A DNA stretch of 17,669 nt, from the NCBI GenBank assembly GCA_031549605.1, contig JAVBPM010000015.1, positions 1 to 17,669 on the forward strand. Reading direction: 5' to 3'. Under the pieces are notes generated by a model. The model did no database searches and had not been told where the DNA came from. It saw nothing but the letters and a program-made list of their open reading frames with translations. Within the stretch, counting starts at the first letter, position 1. The number at the start of each line of letters is the position of its first letter. The position numbers and the translations under genes were made by a program. Of the stretch, positions 6,786-14,364 are shown piece by piece. Source of the stretch: WRAI01 sp031549605. GTDB lineage: Bacteria > Bacillota > Clostridia > Oscillospirales > UBA929.

Positions 6786-7979
6786 TTATGACATACCTTC
6801 TACGTTGCTGTAAAGAGAGAAAATGGGCATAAAGACAGCAATCATAATGACACCGACCACACCGGCCATCAACACAATCATCAACGGCTCCAAATAAGCA
6901 ACCAGCTTAGAGGTTGCCTCCTCGGCCTCATAGTCGTAGCTGTCGGCCATGCTCTCCAGCATCGTGCCCAACCGGCCCGACTCCTCACCGATAAAGATGG
7001 TGGTCGGCAACTTGGGGTCAAACTCCTTGATGACGCGAATAGAATTGGACAACGTATCACCGTTGCGGATAGCGCTGATTACGGCCGGAAACTGCGACTC
7101 CAAGTACTTGTTTCCGGTCAGTCGCGAGGCAATGGTCATACTGTCAATCAGCGGCAAGCCGCTGCTGTACAGCGAGTTCAGCGCGCGGGAAAAACGCGCG
7201 GTGTAGATAATGGGCAACAACTTTTTGACCAGAGGCAACCCAAACTTCGTCTTGTCCCACCACAGCCGGATGGTCGGCATGGACAGCAAATAGCGAATGG
7301 TAATCGGAATCAAAATGGCCACGGCAATCATGATGTACCAGTAGTTAGTCAACAAATGACTCAGTCCGATGACAATCGCCGTCGGAAGTGGCAAATCCAT
7401 GCCTTCAAACAGCGCAAAGAACTCAGGCATGATAAAACAGAAAATGGCAATAACCGCCAGCAACGTAATGGCCAACAAAATAAGCGGATAACGCATGGCG
7501 CCGCTGATTTTTTTCTGCAAACGGTACTCTTTGTCATAGTGCACGGCCATGCGCTTCATGGTCAACTCCAGCTGGCCGCTCTTTTCGCCCGCCTCGCACA
7601 TATTGACAAACAGCTCGGGAAAGGCGTTGTTGGTTTTCCGGAGCGCCTCGCTCATGGTCATGCCTTCGTAAATGTACTTGTAAATCTGGTCGTAGATAGC
7701 AGTAATTTTCGGCTCGGTATCGCGCTCGCGCAAAATGCCCAGCGCTTTGACAATGGTCAAACCGGCACCCAGCATCTCACTCATCTGGCGTGCAAAGTTG
7801 CACACCTCGGGCGACTTAAGGGTATAGATGGCCTTAATGTTTCTGATTTCCTCGCTCGAAGTCAAGGTAAGCGACTTGGTACGCAGCAGCGTGTACAAAT
7901 CAGATACATTGGCGGCCTCGATATCACCCTTGATCACCCTATTATTCAAATCAACAGCTGTATACCTAAACTTCGGCAC
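6786..7979 (-). CDS. pilC: Type IV pilus inner-membrane platform protein PilC (GspF family)
   Basis: A 397-residue protein of typical length with the PilC/GspF plan: a short N-terminal domain (FRYTAVDLNNRVIKGDIEA), then two GspF domains, each a cytoplasmic helical bundle followed by membrane helices. The first domain has ARQMSEMLGAGLTIVKAL at about 65-82, and the second has a parallel ARFSRALNSLYSSGLPLID. Membrane helices are near 165-195, 212-232 and 368-392. The platform turns with PilB or PilT to add or remove pilins. The start is GTG with GAGGTGAG (7985-7992) overlapping the pilD stop, which indicates coupling. No anomalies were seen. Confidence 0.96.
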   Translation of the reverse strand: MPKFRYTAVDLNNRVIKGDIEAANVSDLYTLLRTKSLTLTSSEEIRNIKAIYTLKSPEVCNFARQMSEMLGAGLTIVKALGILRERDTEPKITAIYDQIYKYIYEGMTMSEALRKTNNAFPELFVNMCEAGEKSGQLELTMKRMAVHYDKEYRLQKKISGAMRYPLILLAITLLAVIAIFCFIMPEFFALFEGMDLPLPTAIVIGLSHLLTNYWYIMIAVAILIPITIRYLLSMPTIRLWWDKTKFGLPLVKKLLPIIYTARFSRALNSLYSSGLPLIDSMTIASRLTGNKYLESQFPAVISAIRNGDTLSNSIRVIKEFDPKLPTTIFIGEESGRLGTMLESMADSYDYEAEEATSKLVAYLEPLMIVLMAGVVGVIMIAVFMPIFSLYSNVEGMS

Positions 7980-7990
7980 GAAAACTCACC

Positions 7991-8803
7991 TCACCCAAAA
8001 AAGTAACCGGTGTACGCGTCAACCAGCTGGTGGCCGTAGAGCAGCGCCACCCAAACACCGACGCAAATGTAAGGGCCAAAGGGGATATGACCCTTGCTCT
8101 CAATCTTGCGACTGAGGATCAGATAGATGGCATAGCCGCCACCCAGCAACAACGCAATGAAGGTCGCGAGCAGTGTGTTCTTCCATCCTAACAGAAAACC
8201 ACATACAAAGTAAAGCTTTATATCACCACCGCCAAAGGCGTTGGGTATGATCAAACACAATATATACATGGGTAAACTGACACAAAATGCACCAATCACC
8301 CGATCCCATAGCAGAGAAACGTCATTAAAAGTGAAAATCGCAGCTATGGCAGGAATTGCCAAAAAAAGTACAAGTCCGTTGGGGATTTCCATGGTATCGA
8401 AATCAATCATGCAGATGACGAGTAAAACGACCGTGACCACCAGCGCGACGGCCAGTTGACCCAGCAGCATCGGCTCAAATTCCCAAAACGCGCCAAAGTC
8501 GGCAAAGGGGTTGTAGCGCAGTCCGCACACCGCAAACAATACGCCGGTCACCAGCTCAACGAGCGGGTAGCGAGCCGAAATCGGCTCTTTACAGTAGCGG
8601 CACTTGCCGCGTAGGAACAGATAACTGAACACCGGCACCAAATCGGCGGCCTTGAGATGGTTGTTGCACTTGGGGCAAATCGAGCGACCCTTGGCAAACG
8701 GCATCTGCTGCGGTATGCGCCAAATCAGCACATTGCTAAAGCTGCCAATGGTCAATCCCAGCACAAACAAAAACGCTAAGTAGCCGATGGTAATGCCAGT
8801 CAT
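7991..8803 (-). CDS. pilD: Prepilin peptidase / N-methyltransferase PilD
   Basis: A 270-residue polytopic aspartic peptidase that cleaves the PilA leader and methylates the new N-terminal Phe. The methyltransferase-linked N-terminal domain (IGSFSNVLIWRIP) carries the zinc tetrad C43, C46, C68, C71. Catalytic aspartates appear in MIDFDTMEIPN (about 132-142) and GGGDIKLY (D194). Roughly seven to eight hydrophobic helices follow. All residues needed for both activities seem present. The ATG follows AGGAGGT at an 8-nt gap. It is downstream of pilA across a 90-bp gap with a hairpin, and its stop lies in the pilC ribosome site. Confidence 0.97.
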   Translation of the reverse strand: MTGITIGYLAFLFVLGLTIGSFSNVLIWRIPQQMPFAKGRSICPKCNNHLKAADLVPVFSYLFLRGKCRYCKEPISARYPLVELVTGVLFAVCGLRYNPFADFGAFWEFEPMLLGQLAVALVVTVVLLVICMIDFDTMEIPNGLVLFLAIPAIAAIFTFNDVSLLWDRVIGAFCVSLPMYILCLIIPNAFGGGDIKLYFVCGFLLGWKNTLLATFIALLLGGGYAIYLILSRKIESKGHIPFGPYICVGVWVALLYGHQLVDAYTGYFFG

Positions 8804-8835
8804 GATGTTCTACCTCCTAAAGATGAAAAGGGAAA

Positions 8836-8869
8836 CAATCAGGCGAGACAGCGCTATCCCGCCTGATTG
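8836..8869 (-). terminator. Stem-loop between pilA and pilD, likely partial terminator or mRNA stabiliser
   Basis: A 10-bp perfect stem (CAATCAGGCG / CGCCTGATTG) with a 14-nt loop begins about 25 bp after the pilA stop. On the - strand it is followed by TTTCCCTTTT, a broken T-run. It would let most transcripts end after pilA, or protect the pilA mRNA, so that pilin outnumbers the assembly proteins while some transcription reads into pilD. Confidence 0.65.
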
Positions 8870-8893
8870 TATTTGCGTGTTGTTTGTTAGAGC

Positions 8894-9364
8894 TTACGGA
8901 TTGGGAGTCGGCTCAGTAGTGGAAACCTGGACTTCCGAGCCCGGAACGAAGTGGTACCATTTGCCAGTGCCGCCAGCGGCATGGTAGGCGATTTCCTTGA
9001 CTTTGTACTTACCGGTGACAGTGTCGTTTGCAACGTAAACCTTGGTCACAGCGCCGTTGATGCCGTTGGCAACGAGTTCATCATCCAGGTAGTTCTCCAT
9101 CTTGGCCTGTGTGGTCGCGTTCATGGTAACGCCATCGGTCGAGATGTCCGTGAACTTCTTGTTGAAGCCGTATTCCGAGGTCACGACCGACTGAGCGGCG
9201 AGGTACATCGAGCGGGTTTCAGCGTACAGCGAACGGTCACGGGCCTGGTCAATGTACTTCAGCATGGCGGGGACCGCGATGGCGGCCAGGATGGCGATGA
9301 TAATCAGGACGACGATGACTTCGATGAGGGTAAAGCCTTTTTTGTTGTTCTTCAGGTTCTGCAT
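8894..9364 (-). CDS. pilA: Major type IV prepilin PilA
   Basis: A 156-residue class III signal protein. The leader is ten residues (MQNLKNNKKG) and cleavage is expected between G10 and F11. The mature N-terminus FTLIEVIVVLIIIAILAAIA has Glu at mature position 5, which neutralises the neighbouring N-terminus during assembly, and forms the long hydrophobic alpha-1 helix. The globular part has no cysteine, so there is no disulfide-bounded D-region; this is usual in Gram-positive pilins. The tail is Thr/Pro-rich (STTEPTPNP). The ATG has AGGAGG about 9 nt upstream. It is the only pilin gene in the operon; no minor pilins are seen. A long purine-rich leader (- strand) precedes it and a hairpin follows it. 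Confidence 0.97.
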   Translation of the reverse strand: MQNLKNNKKGFTLIEVIVVLIIIAILAAIAVPAMLKYIDQARDRSLYAETRSMYLAAQSVVTSEYGFNKKFTDISTDGVTMNATTQAKMENYLDDELVANGINGAVTKVYVANDTVTGKYKVKEIAYHAAGGTGKWYHFVPGSEVQVSTTEPTPNP

Positions 9365-9711
9365 TGTGTTGTTCCTCCTAAAATTTTTGTTTTTTATTGA
9401 TCAACAACCTTCGCGCTAAAAAGGTTTTTGATTTTGTCTTTGCCGACCTCCGTCGGTGTGGTGTGTGTCTCTGTGTCTTACGTTTCTTATGACGTTTGCT
9501 GTTTCGTTTTTGTTCCCGGTTTTTTAACTTTTTCTCAGTTTTTTTAACCGGTACAGATTGTTTGCTAGTGTTTTCCGTTCTTTTCTCTTGTTTCGTCTTA
9601 CGTTTTTTATGACGCGAGGCGCCTCGTCTTTGTTCCCATATTTCTTACATTTTTTTGAATTTTCTACAATGCGTTGCCGCGCAATGGATTGACAGATATT
9701 TCAGAGGACGG
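9365..9711 (-). other. Long untranslated leader between pilT and pilA with a spaced direct repeat
   Basis: 347 bp without a plausible gene, very purine-rich on the - strand (many A-runs). It contains two ~50-bp related segments exactly 120 bp apart (9475-9524 and 9595-9644). Both keep GTCTTACG, TTATGACG and TTGTTCCC (+ strand) at fixed offsets, while the middle 12 bp differ. A 12-bp palindrome, CGAGGCGCCTCG (9615-9626), falls in the variable part of one copy. A small hairpin, AACCTT/AAGGTT (9406-9426), lies just before the pilA ribosome site. No convincing -35/-10 pair was found on the - strand. It may hold a pilA-specific promoter, an RNA-processing site or a leader controlling pilin output. 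Confidence 0.6.
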
Positions 9712-10764
9712 TTACGCCTGCAGCGTCGTCAAAAACTCCTCTTTATTGCGCGCGCGCTCCATTGCGACCTCCAACGCCACCTGATTGGTTCTGACCAAAT
9801 GGGCCAGCGACGCAGTCAGCGTTGTCATGCCCTGCTTGGCGCTGGTCTGAATGGCGCTAACCAGCTGGTGGCACTTGTTCTCACGAATGAGGTTGAGCAC
9901 AGCGTCGGTACCCGTCATGATCTCAAACGCCGCCACACGGCCGCCGCCATCCAGCTTGGGCAGTAGTGTCTGCGTCACGACGCCGCGCAGCGTCGCGGCC
10001 AGCTGCGTACGAATCTGCTGCTGGTTGTGCGCCGGAAAGACGTCGATAATACGGTCAATGGTATCGGCCGCGCCCTGCGTGTGCAGTGTGGAGAAGACCA
10101 AGTGACCCGTTTCAGCGGCGGTAATCGCGGCGCTGATGGTCTCGTAGTCGCGCATTTCGCCCACCAGAATGACGTCGGGGTCCTCACGCAACGAAGAGCG
10201 CAGCGCACCGGCAAAGCTGGTCACGTCAATGCCCACCTCGCGCTGATGGATTATCGAGCGCTTGTGCGAGTACACATATTCAATAGGATCCTCAATCGTG
10301 AGAATATGTTCCGACCGTGTGCTGTTGATGTAGTCGAGCATGGCGGCCAGCGTCGTCGACTTACCGCTACCAGTCGGGCCGGTAATCAGCACAAGTCCAC
10401 GCGGTTGGTCGGCCAGCTCGCGCAGCACCGGCGGCAAATTCAGCTGCTGAAACGTGGGAATGGTGTTGTTGATAACACGGATAACACACGCCAGCTTGTT
10501 GTTTTGGTGAAATACATTGACACGGTGACGACAGTCGGGAGTAGTAGCATACGCAAAATCCAGGTCGTCTATGCTCGAAAAATTCTGTTTTTGGTCGGGC
10601 GTTAGCATCTCATAGATCATCGCCTCTTTTTCCTGCGGCGACAGATTAAGGTCGGTCTCCATCAACGAGCCGTTGATGCGGAAGATGGGGTTGCGATCCA
10701 TGGTAATGTGCACGTCCGAGCACTTATTCTGGCGGGCTGCCGCCAGCAAATCGTTAATGGTCAA
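9712..10764 (-). CDS. pilT: Type IV pilus retraction ATPase PilT
   Basis: A 350-residue secretion ATPase of normal length for PilT. Order: N-terminal PAS-like domain, Walker A GPTGSGKS at 129-136, Asp box around TIEDPIEYVY at 156-165, Walker B with DVILVGEMRD at 197-206, and the His box FSTLHTQGA at 224-232. The PilT-type C-terminal motif (AIRNLIRE in classic members) is present as DAVLNLIRENK at 287-297, which favours PilT over a second PilB. It depolymerises pili, giving twitching and DNA uptake where present. The start is TTG, set by AGGAGG, which overlaps the pilB stop (TAAGGAGG), so the genes are coupled. Placement before pilA, directly after pilB, is intact. Confidence 0.96.
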   Translation of the reverse strand: MTINDLLAAARQNKCSDVHITMDRNPIFRINGSLMETDLNLSPQEKEAMIYEMLTPDQKQNFSSIDDLDFAYATTPDCRHRVNVFHQNNKLACVIRVINNTIPTFQQLNLPPVLRELADQPRGLVLITGPTGSGKSTTLAAMLDYINSTRSEHILTIEDPIEYVYSHKRSIIHQREVGIDVTSFAGALRSSLREDPDVILVGEMRDYETISAAITAAETGHLVFSTLHTQGAADTIDRIIDVFPAHNQQQIRTQLAATLRGVVTQTLLPKLDGGGRVAAFEIMTGTDAVLNLIRENKCHQLVSAIQTSAKQGMTTLTASLAHLVRTNQVALEVAMERARNKEEFLTTLQA

Positions 10765-10778
10765 GGCGTCCGCCCTCC

Positions 10779-12455
10779 TTATACAATATTGATAATAGCC
10801 AGCATCTGCTCGGTGGTCGACACGCCCTGTAACACCAGCTTGGTCATGCTGTCACGCAGCGTTGTCAGCAGCTTGTTCTCCTGCAGATACTTGTAGACGT
10901 TCTCCATCGGCTCTTTTTTGCTGACCATGTACTGAATCGGCACGTCGATGGACAAAATCTCGTGGATAGCAATACGACCCTTGTAGCCGGTGTGGTTACA
11001 GGCGTTGCAGCCGGCGCCCTTGTACAGCGCATTGACGTCGTTGCGACCCAGCAGCACCAGCTCGGGTTCGGTCGGCCGATAGGCCGTCCGGCAGTTGGGA
11101 CAAATCTTCTTGGCCAGACGCTGTGCGACAACGCCGGTCAGCGCGTTGGCAATCATATACTCCTGCACGCCCATGTCGGTCAAGCGCACGATGGCACTAA
11201 CCGCGTCGTTGGTATGCAGTGTTGACAGCACCAAGTGACCCGTCAACGCGGCGCTGACGGCAATCGAGGCCGTTTCGCTGTCGCGCGTCTCACCCACCAT
11301 GATGATGTCGGGGTCCTGACGCAGCAGCGAGCGCAGTCCGCTTTCAAACGTGAGGCCGGCCAGATTGTTGGTTTGCGTCTGGTTAATGCCCGGCAGGTTG
11401 CGCTCGACCGGATCCTCGATGGTCGAAATGTTCACGGCGCGGCGCGACAGCGCCTCGAGAATCATATATAAGGTAGTCGTTTTGCCCGAACCGGTCGGAC
11501 CGGTGATGTAAACAATGCCATAGGGACGCTGCAGGATTTTCAAAATCTTGGTGTAGTCCTCATTGTCCATGCCAAACGTGCCGCTGTGGTCGAGCGATGT
11601 GTTGCGGCTCAAGAAACGCAGAACGGCTTTCTCACCGTAAATGGTCGGCAGCACCGACACACGGACGTTGATTTCGACATCGTTCTGCTTGGCGCGGAAA
11701 TGGCCGTCCTGCGGAATACGCTTTTCGGCAATGTCCAAGCCCGACAGAATCTTGATACGCGTTATCAGCGAGTTGTGCAAGCCCTGCGACAGCGTCAAAA
11801 AGTCAATAATCTGACCGTCGACACGAATACGAACCGACGTCTTGTCGTCAAACGGCTCGATGTGGATATCACTGGCGCCGGCGCTGTGTGACTTAAACAG
11901 AATGGAGTTGACCAGCACGACGACCGGCGTGTCATCAGCGCGACCGCTCAGGTCCTCAATTTGGATGCGCGTGCCGATGCCCGCCGCCTGGTTGGCGACC
12001 AACGCGGCATTCTTGGCTTCAATTTCCGAATACCAGTAAGCAATAGCCTGGTCAATCTCGCTCTTCAGGCTGATGATCAACGAGACCGGCATATTGACAA
12101 TCAGCTTGATGTCTTCAATGCCGTAGAAATCCAGCGGATCGGAAACAGCCAGCACCAGCGTGCCGTCTCGTTCAGCCACGGCAATGATGTTGTACTTCAT
12201 CGCGACCTGCTTAGGAATCTTCTCAACCGCGTCCACCATGATTTGCTGATCTTCCATATGAACGTACGGCACACCCAGCTGAGCCGACAGCGCCGTCTGC
12301 ATCTGGTCCTCGGTAATCATATTGTTTTCCAATATGATGGCGCCCAGACGCTTGTTTGACCCGCTGGCCCGCTGTAATTCAATTGCCTTGTCCAGCTGCG
12401 CCTGAGTTATATACCCTTCGCTAACCAGAACCTCACCGATACGTACTGTTTTCAT
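10779..12455 (-). CDS. pilB: Type IV pilus extension ATPase PilB
   Basis: A 558-residue GspE/PilB ATPase. The N-terminus has two tandem MshEN-type motifs (RIGEVLVSEGYIT...Q at 5-28 and RLGAIILENNMIT...Q at 36-59), a pattern that binds cyclic di-GMP in MshE and in clostridial PilB2. Then follow a second N-domain, Walker A GPTGSGKT at 319-326, Asp box STIEDPVE at 344-351, Walker B DPDIIMVGE at 381-389, His box STLHTNDA at 411-418, and the zinc tetrad C452, C455, C483, C486. It powers pilin polymerisation on PilC. The ATG has only a weak purine-rich ribosome site (GAGAG). It is first in the operon behind a strong promoter with a leader of about 80 nt. Confidence 0.97.
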   Translation of the reverse strand: MKTVRIGEVLVSEGYITQAQLDKAIELQRASGSNKRLGAIILENNMITEDQMQTALSAQLGVPYVHMEDQQIMVDAVEKIPKQVAMKYNIIAVAERDGTLVLAVSDPLDFYGIEDIKLIVNMPVSLIISLKSEIDQAIAYWYSEIEAKNAALVANQAAGIGTRIQIEDLSGRADDTPVVVLVNSILFKSHSAGASDIHIEPFDDKTSVRIRVDGQIIDFLTLSQGLHNSLITRIKILSGLDIAEKRIPQDGHFRAKQNDVEINVRVSVLPTIYGEKAVLRFLSRNTSLDHSGTFGMDNEDYTKILKILQRPYGIVYITGPTGSGKTTTLYMILEALSRRAVNISTIEDPVERNLPGINQTQTNNLAGLTFESGLRSLLRQDPDIIMVGETRDSETASIAVSAALTGHLVLSTLHTNDAVSAIVRLTDMGVQEYMIANALTGVVAQRLAKKICPNCRTAYRPTEPELVLLGRNDVNALYKGAGCNACNHTGYKGRIAIHEILSIDVPIQYMVSKKEPMENVYKYLQENKLLTTLRDSMTKLVLQGVSTTEQMLAIINIV

Positions 12456-12541
12456 AATTCACTCTCTCGCTCAAACTCGCTTATTTCCCAAAACCGTTGT
12501 GCGACAATCATTACAACATATTTTATCTCTTTGTGTTTCGG

Positions 12542-12570
12542 ATTATAGCATAGGTAAACATAAGTGACAA
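12542..12570 (-). promoter_or_regulatory. Sigma-A promoter of the pilus operon
   Basis: On the - strand: TTGTCA (12570-12565), a 17-bp spacer, and a perfect TATAAT (12547-12542) with an extended -10 TGC directly before it. Predicted start is near 12535, about 80 nt before the pilB ATG. No similar pair is visible elsewhere in the 266-bp gap after the mscS-type gene. Confidence 0.85.
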
Positions 12571-12617
12571 GCATTTTTTTACAAATTATGCCAAAATAGT
12601 CAATAATGTCATATTCC

Positions 12618-12656
12618 TGTAACAATAGCGCCATTTTCTGTTACATAGCTGTAACA
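12618..12656. promoter_or_regulatory. TGTAACA repeat cluster upstream of the pilus promoter, possible activator site
   Basis: An 18-bp palindrome (TGTTAC, six bases, GTAACA; 12639-12656) lies about 70-85 bp upstream of the -35 box, with another TGTAACA half-site at 12618-12624. The two same-oriented TGTAACA copies are 32 bp apart, about three helical turns. This is the geometry of an upstream activator; the protein is unknown. Confidence 0.45.
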
Positions 12657-12721
12657 TACAAGTCACATTTTCACGGTATTTTTTCGTTCGTGTGACCAGT
12701 AGAAAGTCCACTCTCCACCGC

Positions 12722-13963
12722 TTATTGACGAAAACGTCCCTTGACCGCGCGCAGATCACTCCCCGACGGATGCTGGTACAGATGAAGTCCAAACTCTCCG
12801 ATTACGGCGTAAAAATGCTCGAAGATATCGCTTTGGATGGCTTCAAACTCACTCCAGACCACGGTGTCGGTAAACGCGTAGATTTCCAGGGGAATACCGT
12901 CATCCTGCGCTTCCATCTGGCGCGTCATCATGCTCATGCCGTGATGTATGCGCGGGTGGCTTCGGAGATATGACAGAATGTAGGCCCTGAAAGTTCCGAG
13001 GTTTGACAGCCGTCGGCCGTTAAGCGGCTGACATACATCGACGCCACTCGCGGCATTGGCGGCGTCGAGCTCAGCGCGTTTCTGCGCCAGATAGGGCGCC
13101 AACAGCTCCACATTCGACAGCCGCGCCCAATCGTCGTCGTTCAGCCACCGCACGTCGGCGGCGTCAATGCGCAGCGCCCGCTTAATGCGCCGACCACCCG
13201 CCTCCTGCATGCCGCGCCAGTTGATAAAGGGCTGCGACAGCAACGTATAGGCAGGCAGCAGCGTTATGGCGTTGTTGAAGTTTTGCACCTTGACGGTCGT
13301 CATGGTCAGGTCAACGACCGTGCCGTCGGCCAGTTGTCCCGGCACCTCAATCCAGTCGCCGATGCGCAACAGCCCGCTGGACGTCAACTGCAGCCCGGCC
13401 ACAAAGCCGAGAATGGCGTCGCGAAACACCAGCGACGCCACGGCGCCAACGGCGCTAAAGCCACCCAACAGCACCAGCGGGTTCTCGCCCATCAGCCGCG
13501 CGACCGCCAGCAGCAGCGCCACAACGGCCACCACCACACGCACCACCTGCAGCAGCCCACTCAGCGGCCGCTGCTTGGACACGGCAAAATAGCGGTAGTG
13601 AATGTCCACCGCGCGCACCAAACTGTCCAGCAGCAGCCATCCGGCGCACACGGCGCACAGCGACACTATATTATAATAGAGCGTCAGCGACGCGCGCGGC
13701 TGCCCCTCGACCGCCCCCAACAGCACTAGCGGCACAACCAGCGCCGCCACACCAAGACTGACGCGCGCGTCAAGCAGCGTCTTGACCCAGCGCCGCGCCG
13801 TGCGACGGAGCACCCGCCGCAACAACCCGGTCAGCAGCCGGTACACCAGCCACGGTAGCAGCACCGCCAGCGCCAACGTAATGCACAGCGTAACGGCAAT
13901 CGAAACGGCGCGCGCCCAATCCCGCGCGTCACCGCCAAACCACTGGTAGACAACCGAATACAC
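12722..13963 (-). CDS. Mechanosensitive ion channel, YbdG/MscM-like (MscS superfamily)
   Basis: A 413-residue protein matching YbdG-type channels (about 415 residues in E. coli) rather than short MscS. Several N-terminal membrane helices lead to the pore helix and beta-domain block (GFSAVGAVASLVFRDAILGF, then IGDWIEVP, TTVKVQNFNN, and the YbdG-type NWRGMQEAGGRRIKR). It should open under membrane tension and give low-level protection against hypo-osmotic shock. The frame extends upstream to a GTG at 14059, but that start lies inside the SRP RNA. GTG at 13963 has GGGAGG (13971-13976) 7 nt upstream and gives the family's usual length, so I choose it. It is divergent from ffs-dnaX and upstream of the pilus operon with its own transcription. 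Confidence 0.92.
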   Translation of the reverse strand: MYSVVYQWFGGDARDWARAVSIAVTLCITLALAVLLPWLVYRLLTGLLRRVLRRTARRWVKTLLDARVSLGVAALVVPLVLLGAVEGQPRASLTLYYNIVSLCAVCAGWLLLDSLVRAVDIHYRYFAVSKQRPLSGLLQVVRVVVAVVALLLAVARLMGENPLVLLGGFSAVGAVASLVFRDAILGFVAGLQLTSSGLLRIGDWIEVPGQLADGTVVDLTMTTVKVQNFNNAITLLPAYTLLSQPFINWRGMQEAGGRRIKRALRIDAADVRWLNDDDWARLSNVELLAPYLAQKRAELDAANAASGVDVCQPLNGRRLSNLGTFRAYILSYLRSHPRIHHGMSMMTRQMEAQDDGIPLEIYAFTDTVVWSEFEAIQSDIFEHFYAVIGEFGLHLYQHPSGSDLRAVKGRFRQ

Positions 13964-14005
13964 AACCAAACCTCCCAAAGCCAAGATTAGCCAGCAGCCA
14001 ACCCC

Positions 14006-14034
14006 TTGACGCGCGCCGCTCGCCCGTGTAGAAT
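14006..14034 (+). promoter_or_regulatory. Sigma-A promoter of ffs-dnaX-ebfC-recR
   Basis: TTGACG at 14006-14011, a 17-bp spacer, and TAGAAT at 14029-14034. The predicted start near 14041 is about 10 nt before the closing stem of the SRP RNA, fitting a short 5' extension that is trimmed. No other promoter is evident before dnaX. Confidence 0.8.
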
Positions 14035-14050
14035 AGATAAGCCATTCTTG

Positions 14051-14329
14051 TATCCGCACACGCTAACCGGGGAGCTGGCGGTGCCCTGCACCTGCAACCC
14101 GCCTTAGCAGGGGTGAACTCCTGTCTTCGGAGCGTTGGTGTGCCGTCTGATCCGGACAAGTGGCGATGAGGAGTCGGTCTTGCGCAACGGAGCCCCGTGA
14201 ACCATGTCAGGCGGGGAACCGAGCAGCATTTAGCGGTGTGCTTCGTGTGCCGCGAGGGTGCCGTCTCCGAGTTAACGATCCGGGTGTCGGGCATATCAGC
14301 GCCTTCAACGTCAGGTGCGTGTGCGGATA
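14051..14329 (+). ncRNA. ffs: Signal recognition particle RNA, large bacterial (Bacillus) type
   Basis: The ends pair over 13 bp (TATCCGCACACGC at 14051-14063 with GCGTGTGCGGATA at 14317-14329), enclosing about 279 nt. The 5' part reads GCTAACCGGGGAGCTGGCGG followed by GTGCCCTG, the Alu-domain start typical of long Firmicute SRP RNA. The Ffh-binding helix 8 is near 14203-14237, with the conserved GTCAGG, GGGGAACC and AGCAGCATT segments around the tip. With Ffh it targets membrane and secreted proteins to FtsY. Its position just before dnaX matches Bacillus (scr). The exact mature ends are inferred from pairing. Confidence 0.93.
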
Positions 14330-14364
14330 GAGGAATGGAAAAATCGCGCAAAGGGGGCGGCAGC

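Noticed and set aside
9365..9711. CRISPR-like array or riboswitch in the pilA leader
   Set aside because: Only two divergent repeat segments with no regular short spacing, and no recognisable riboswitch core such as a GEMM fold that I could trace.
13964..14059. Longer mscS-type start at GTG 14059
   Set aside because: Overlaps the SRP RNA 5' stem and its promoter; GTG 13963 has a better ribosome site and gives the usual family length.
14197..14364. Longer dnaX start at 14197 or 14335
   Set aside because: 14197 lies inside the SRP RNA core; 14335 has its purine tract flush with the ATG. The conserved N-terminus begins at TTG 14365.
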